The notes beneath the pieces were generated by a model. It was not told the DNA's origin, made no database searches, and worked only from the letters and a program-made list of their open reading frames with translations. A program made the position numbers and the translations under genes. A stretch of DNA of 10,723 nt, taken from assembly GCA_964344895.1 (NCBI GenBank), contig CAYFPB010000039.1, positions 1-10,723 of the forward strand, written 5' to 3'. Shown here one piece after another: positions 8,343-10,723 of this stretch (position 1 is the stretch's first letter; the number at the start of each line of letters is the position of its first letter). The DNA comes from UBA6164 sp964344895. GTDB taxonomy: Bacteria; Patescibacteriota; Gracilibacteria; BD1-5; UBA6164.

Positions 8343-8505
8343 AGCTAAAAACTAATAAACTTCATTGTAAGAAAAAATTAATATTTTTTAGGAAATTTTA
8401 ATGAATAAAATTTTTACTTTAACTTGGTTAAGGGAAAAATTTTTGAGTTAAAATTTACAAAAAAGATTATTTTTTTCTAAATGTTAGTTTATCTAGTTTT
8501 TAGCT
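8343..8505 (-). ncRNA. Long-range structured RNA domain in the helicase leader
   Basis: AGCTAAAAACTA (8343-8354) pairs with TAGTTTTTAGCT (8494-8505) over 12 bp. After a one-base bulge (8493), ATAAACT (8355-8361) pairs with AGTTTAT (8486-8492) over 7 more. The closed 124-nt interior contains further hairpins: AAATTTTA-TGAA-TAAAATTT (8394-8413) and TTTAACT..AGTTAAA (8418-8424 with 8446-8452). The strand is assigned from the minus promoter just beyond it; the helix itself has no polarity. I do not recognise a known riboswitch or RNA family. No protein gene lies here. Confidence 0.5.
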
Positions 8506-8564
8506 CTACTCATATGCCTTTTATATCATGAGCTTTTGGAACCTTTTATTTTTTTGATGTCAGG

Positions 8565-8592
8565 ATTGTATGTATTTTTTTTAAAATGTCAA
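8565..8592 (-). promoter_or_regulatory. Sigma70-type promoter for the helicase leader
   Basis: On the minus strand, consensus TTGACA (8592-8587) is followed after 16 bases by TACAAT (8570-8565), a five-of-six -10. The predicted start is near 8558, giving a leader of about 400 nt before the helicase ATG at 8157. This is the best promoter match I found in the window. Confidence 0.6.
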
Positions 8593-8604
8593 GAAAAACT
8601 TGAC
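8588..8604. promoter_or_regulatory. Inverted repeat shared by two divergent -35 elements
   Basis: GTCAAG-AAAAA-CTTGAC is a perfect 6-bp dyad. Its left arm is part of the minus-strand TTGACA (8587-8592) and its right arm part of a plus-strand TTGACT (8600-8605). It could be an operator affecting both promoters or simply back-to-back -35 boxes. With the following T-rich stretch it could also act as a weak plus-strand terminator. Confidence 0.45.
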
Positions 8605-8626
8605 TTTTATTATTTTTGTATAAAAT
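8600..8626 (+). promoter_or_regulatory. Possible promoter of the GC-rich ncRNA
   Basis: TTGACT (8600-8605) and TAAAAT (8621-8626) are 15 bases apart, slightly short of ideal. The overlapping TATAAA (8619-8624) is too close to the -35. The predicted start is near 8633, just before the first hairpin of the structured RNA. It is weaker than the divergent minus-strand promoter. Confidence 0.4.
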
Positions 8627-8632
8627 AAGCAT

Positions 8633-8892
8633 CACTTTAAACAAATTATATCAAAACTCTAGAAGTAAATATATTTACTTCCTGCATGTTTTGATAAACA
8701 GTTTTTGAGGTATTGGCTGCCTGAACGCCCAGTAGTAGTAGTGCCACCTCAAAAAAGTACCAGTATGGTTGTCCCTTAAGGGGATCTCCCTCTCCTTCTA
8801 AATCATACTGGTACACCTAATTTTCCTTAGTCTTTTGATCATGGCTCTGGAAAAGCCGAGCAGCTCCCTGGCATAGAGGGAGCTGCTTTTTT
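8633..8892 (+). ncRNA. Candidate structured non-coding RNA, about 260 nt, family not recognised
   Basis: Successive helices are seen. (1) TATCAAAAC (8649-8657) pairs with GTTTTGATA (8688-8696), capped by the 20-nt palindrome 8662-8681. (2) TTTTTGAGGT (8702-8711) pairs with ACCTCAAAAA (8746-8755), with inner GGC/GCC. (3) GTACCAGTATG (8757-8767) pairs with CATACTGGTAC (8804-8814), 11 bp, enclosing CCCTTAAGGG. (4) GGCT (8843-8846) pairs with AGCC (8854-8857). (5) A terminator hairpin ends it. GC is 85 of 180 bases over 8701-8880 by my count, against 15 of 60 in 8521-8580, a hallmark of structured RNA in AT-rich genomes. The strand is set by the terminator U-run and a promoter. No tmRNA tRNA-like end, SRP GGAA-loop domain or RNase P core motif was found. 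I saw no coding frame of note. Confidence 0.65.
8860..8892 (+). terminator. Intrinsic terminator of the GC-rich ncRNA
   Basis: GCAGCTCCCT (8860-8869) pairs with AGGGAGCTGC (8877-8886) over 10 bp with a 7-nt loop, followed by TTTTTT (8887-8892). This is the strongest GC-rich terminator in the window. It points to the plus strand only, because no A-run precedes the stem. Confidence 0.9.
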
Positions 8893-8942
8893 ATAGCTTT
8901 TTTCAATAATTCTCCCCTACTTTATACTTAAAAAATCTCAGA

Positions 8943-8986
8943 AAAAGAATATATTAACATATTATAATATGTTAATATATTCTTTT
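8943..8986. repeat. 44-nt perfect palindrome without a spacer
   Basis: The left arm AAAAGAATATATTAACATAT plus TA (8943-8964) is exactly complementary to the right arm (8965-8986). In DNA it could extrude a cruciform; as RNA it forms a hairpin ending in UUUU in either direction, so it may be a back-up bidirectional terminator. It lies between the ncRNA and the end of the secreted-protein gene. The short stretch 8893-8942 holds nothing I can name. Confidence 0.75.
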
Positions 8987-8993
8987 AACTAAC

Positions 8994-9030
8994 AAAAAAG
9001 CCTCTTTCCTAACAAAGAATGAGGCTTTTT
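8994..9030 (-). terminator. Intrinsic terminator of the secreted-protein gene
   Basis: AAAAAGCCTC (8995-9004) pairs with GAGGCTTTTT (9021-9030) around a 16-nt loop, with an A-run at the left giving a U-run on the minus strand. It lies just downstream of the stop codon at 9036-9038. Confidence 0.85.
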
Positions 9031-9035
9031 ATTTA

Positions 9036-10502
9036 TTAAAATAATTTTAATTGTTTTATTGTACAAGATATATCAAAAGTAAAATTATTACTAACAGCAA
9101 ATCAATATACATTAGAAGAACTTGTTCCTAATACTATATTTGAATCAGGTAAATTCCGATGAGATGAGGTCATATTTACTATTTCTTTTGGTCCACCACT
9201 ACTATGTCATGTTATCATATATATATGTGAAGACCATCAATTACCATCAAATTTTCTACACATCATAGTTATCATTTTTGGATGATTTGTACTTGTAAAA
9301 TCATTAAACCATTCATAACTTGTTCATGCTCTAATTGTTGAAGTAGTTATTACATCTCAAGAAATAGAACTTGCTTTTATTCCTCAGTTTACTTCTAATT
9401 TTTCTGAAGGATCTGTTGTTCAGATTCAGACATTACCAGTTTGTTCTTCTATTGTCATTCTTGGTACTGCATCAAAAGGACTACTTAATCATGCTCAATT
9501 ATCAGATGTTTTTATATATAATTTATTACTTCAACCATCATAATGAAAACCTGCTCCACGTTGTTCAGATAATCAGTTTTCTCAAAACCATAGTGCTGAA
9601 GCATTGGTTGCATTAGATACATTATCATCTGCTATTCTTAAAACAGGAGAATCTCATAATATATCCAAATTATAATCAGGTGTAGTTGTTCAAATTCATA
9701 CTTTACCAGCACTATCAATATGAAATGCTGTAGTCATAGCAACATCATTCCCTATTGGTACTGGTGATTTTGGTGCCATTTTAAATGATAGATGACTACT
9801 TCATACTTCTAAAGATGATTTAGCTGTGTCTAATTCATTAGAAGATACATAACCTGCTGCTCAAGATTTTGGTCTAACACTTCTCCCTAAAGACCATGCT
9901 GCAGAGCTATAAAGAGTTCACAATACATTAGAATAACGATTAACTTGTTCTCAATATCTATTTTGAATCAGTGTAGAACCATTAGTTGCTCAGTTTGTTC
10001 CTGCTGTAATTGCTCAATCTACATATAATCTATCATTATTATAGACAGTATCAAAACCTATTCATACATTACCACTGGAATCAATTCTCATTTTTTCTCA
10101 TGCATTAGTCCCAAAAGTCATAGGGTAATCTCAATATGAGATGAATTTTGCTTCTCATCAAGTTGTTTCATATCTTAAAGAGTTCCTATCCCATAATCAT
10201 ATAGTTATTCATTTTGTTGGATTTGTTGTACTATTATGAATCTCAAGACGTTGAGTATTTCAAATTAATGCTTGATCTCATTGTATACTTAATTTTCAAT
10301 TCTCCACACTTATCCCCCCTAACTTATTATTCACATCTTGATACCAGCTTGCTGTAATACTATCTCAGCTGGTTACTGTTGGATCTGTTGTTGATCTGAT
10401 GCTGGCTGCATAGGCTACTGAGAATACTGTTAGTCAGAAAAATGTTCAGAATACTATTCATTTATAAGCTGTTTTGGTTGTGTTTGTTAGTATGTTTTTC
10501 AT
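9036..10502 (-). CDS. Secreted protein with VGIGTT-type repeats (surface or fibre-like)
   Basis: A 488-residue protein with an N-terminal signal peptide: a basic start, hydrophobic IVFGTFFGLTVFSVA (16-30) and likely cleavage after AYA (30-32). The mature N-terminus has DSITASWYQDVNNKLGGISV (47-66). Three repeats of the GNVGIGTTxPxxxLxVxG type follow: NVGIG..DRLYVDGAI (145-165), KVGIGTTTPDYNLDILGD (267-284) and NVGIGTTDPSEKLEVNGGI (357-375). Such repeats are common in phage tail-fibre-like and bacterial surface proteins, often before an intramolecular chaperone domain; no chaperone domain is evident here. The last 100 residues are unique to my eye, with Cys415 and Cys480 that could form a disulfide. 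A role in surface display or host contact is inference. Many glycines are TGA. It is not operonic with the helicase. Start: the ATG giving the signal peptide. Confidence 0.8.
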
Positions 10503-10525
10503 AATTTTTGTTTTATGTAATAAAA

Positions 10526-10609
10526 CCCCTCTGTCCTTTGGACATCTCCCCTTGTCAGGGGAGAAAAAATATAGCTCCTCCACTTGCCAGAAGGAGGCTA
10601 GGAGGGATT
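10526..10609. repeat. Intergenic repeat of the CCCCTCTGTCC type (copy 3, divergent)
   Basis: Consecutive hairpins are visible: GTCC-TTT-GGAC (10533-10543), CTCCCC..GGGGAG (10546-10563) and CTCCT..AGGAG, ending in GGAGGGATTA. Its composition and hairpin string resemble the repeat at 108-208, although direct base identity is lower. It lies just upstream of the secreted-protein gene. The rest of the gap (10610-10684) is A- and T-tracts, with nothing else recognisable. Confidence 0.5.
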
Positions 10610-10684
10610 AATTGCTATCCAATCTATCCCATTATAAAAAAAAAAAAAAACGCAAATCTTTTTTTGATTTTTTTTTTGATTTTT

Positions 10685-10723
10685 TTAAATCTCATTTATT
10701 ACTTCAAATCATTTAAAACTTCA
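10685..10723 (-). CDS. Possible 3' end of a further minus-strand gene (partial)
   Basis: Read on the minus strand from the window edge, the frame gives GSFKGFEVINEI then TAA, with both glycines as TGA. Composition and TGA use match the other genes, but 12 codons are too few to identify a product or be sure it is coding. Confidence 0.3.

Noticed and set aside
8633..8892. tmRNA, RNase P RNA or SRP RNA
   Set aside because: No T-loop-like GGTTCRA end or CCA, no GAGGAAAGTCC-like P RNA core, and no GGAAGGAAGCAGCC-type SRP loop. A 6S-like RNA cannot be excluded by eye.
7872..9616. Plus-strand ORFs at 7872-8069 and 9371-9616
   Set aside because: They are antisense shadows of the helicase and the secreted-protein gene, with leucine/phenylalanine-rich products.
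1..10723. CRISPR arrays, tRNA genes, rRNA, transposases
   Set aside because: No regularly spaced direct repeats, no tRNA-like T-loop context and no transposase-like frame were seen on either strand.

Overview
The window comes from an AT-rich bacterium that reads TGA as glycine, as Absconditabacteria (SR1) and Gracilibacteria do (genetic code 25). With TGA read as stop, almost every gene breaks into short pieces. With TGA read as Gly, eight long intact genes appear. TGA then fills invariant glycines: three in the TsaE P-loop, three in the GGGER motif of the glycosyltransferase, one in the MutS Walker A, and several in the HRIGRTGRAG motif of the helicase. Trp stays TGG. No gene has a convincing Shine-Dalgarno sequence; starts lie in A/U-rich leaders.

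Layout. A palindromic intergenic repeat (108-208) precedes tsaE (220-621, minus). tsaE diverges from a tandem pair of STAS-domain anti-anti-sigma-like proteins (715-1065 and 1094-1444, plus). A shared terminator separates these from a minus-strand operon read from 4658 to 1489: a MutS with only its C-terminal half, a P-loop kinase-like protein and a GT4 glycosyltransferase, with 4-nt gaps. Divergent from mutS is a single-pass membrane protein (4758-6362, plus) resembling the Baseplate-J-like proteins of CPR bacteria. It converges on a DEAD-box RNA helicase (6394-8157, minus) with a DbpA-type RNA-binding domain and an RGG-rich tail; one 34-nt palindrome fills the gap between them.

The most unusual part is the roughly 880-nt gap 8158-9035, which holds no large gene but much RNA-like structure. 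Two divergent promoter-like sites share an inverted repeat near 8587-8605. To the right lies a candidate structured RNA (about 8633-8892, plus) with several long helices, a strong intrinsic terminator and far higher GC than its flanks. To the left lies a long minus-strand leader toward the helicase. It has a 19-bp long-range helix, an 18-codon leader ORF and mutually exclusive hairpins ending in a terminator, which looks like transcription attenuation. A 44-nt perfect palindrome and another terminator follow.

The right end carries a secreted protein with VGIGTT-type repeats (9036-10502, minus), another copy of the intergenic repeat, and possibly the last codons of a further minus-strand gene.

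Most of the window is core housekeeping (tRNA modification, RNA remodelling) plus surface or envelope functions (glycosyltransferase, anchored and secreted proteins). All function calls rest on motifs read by eye; no database search was run.
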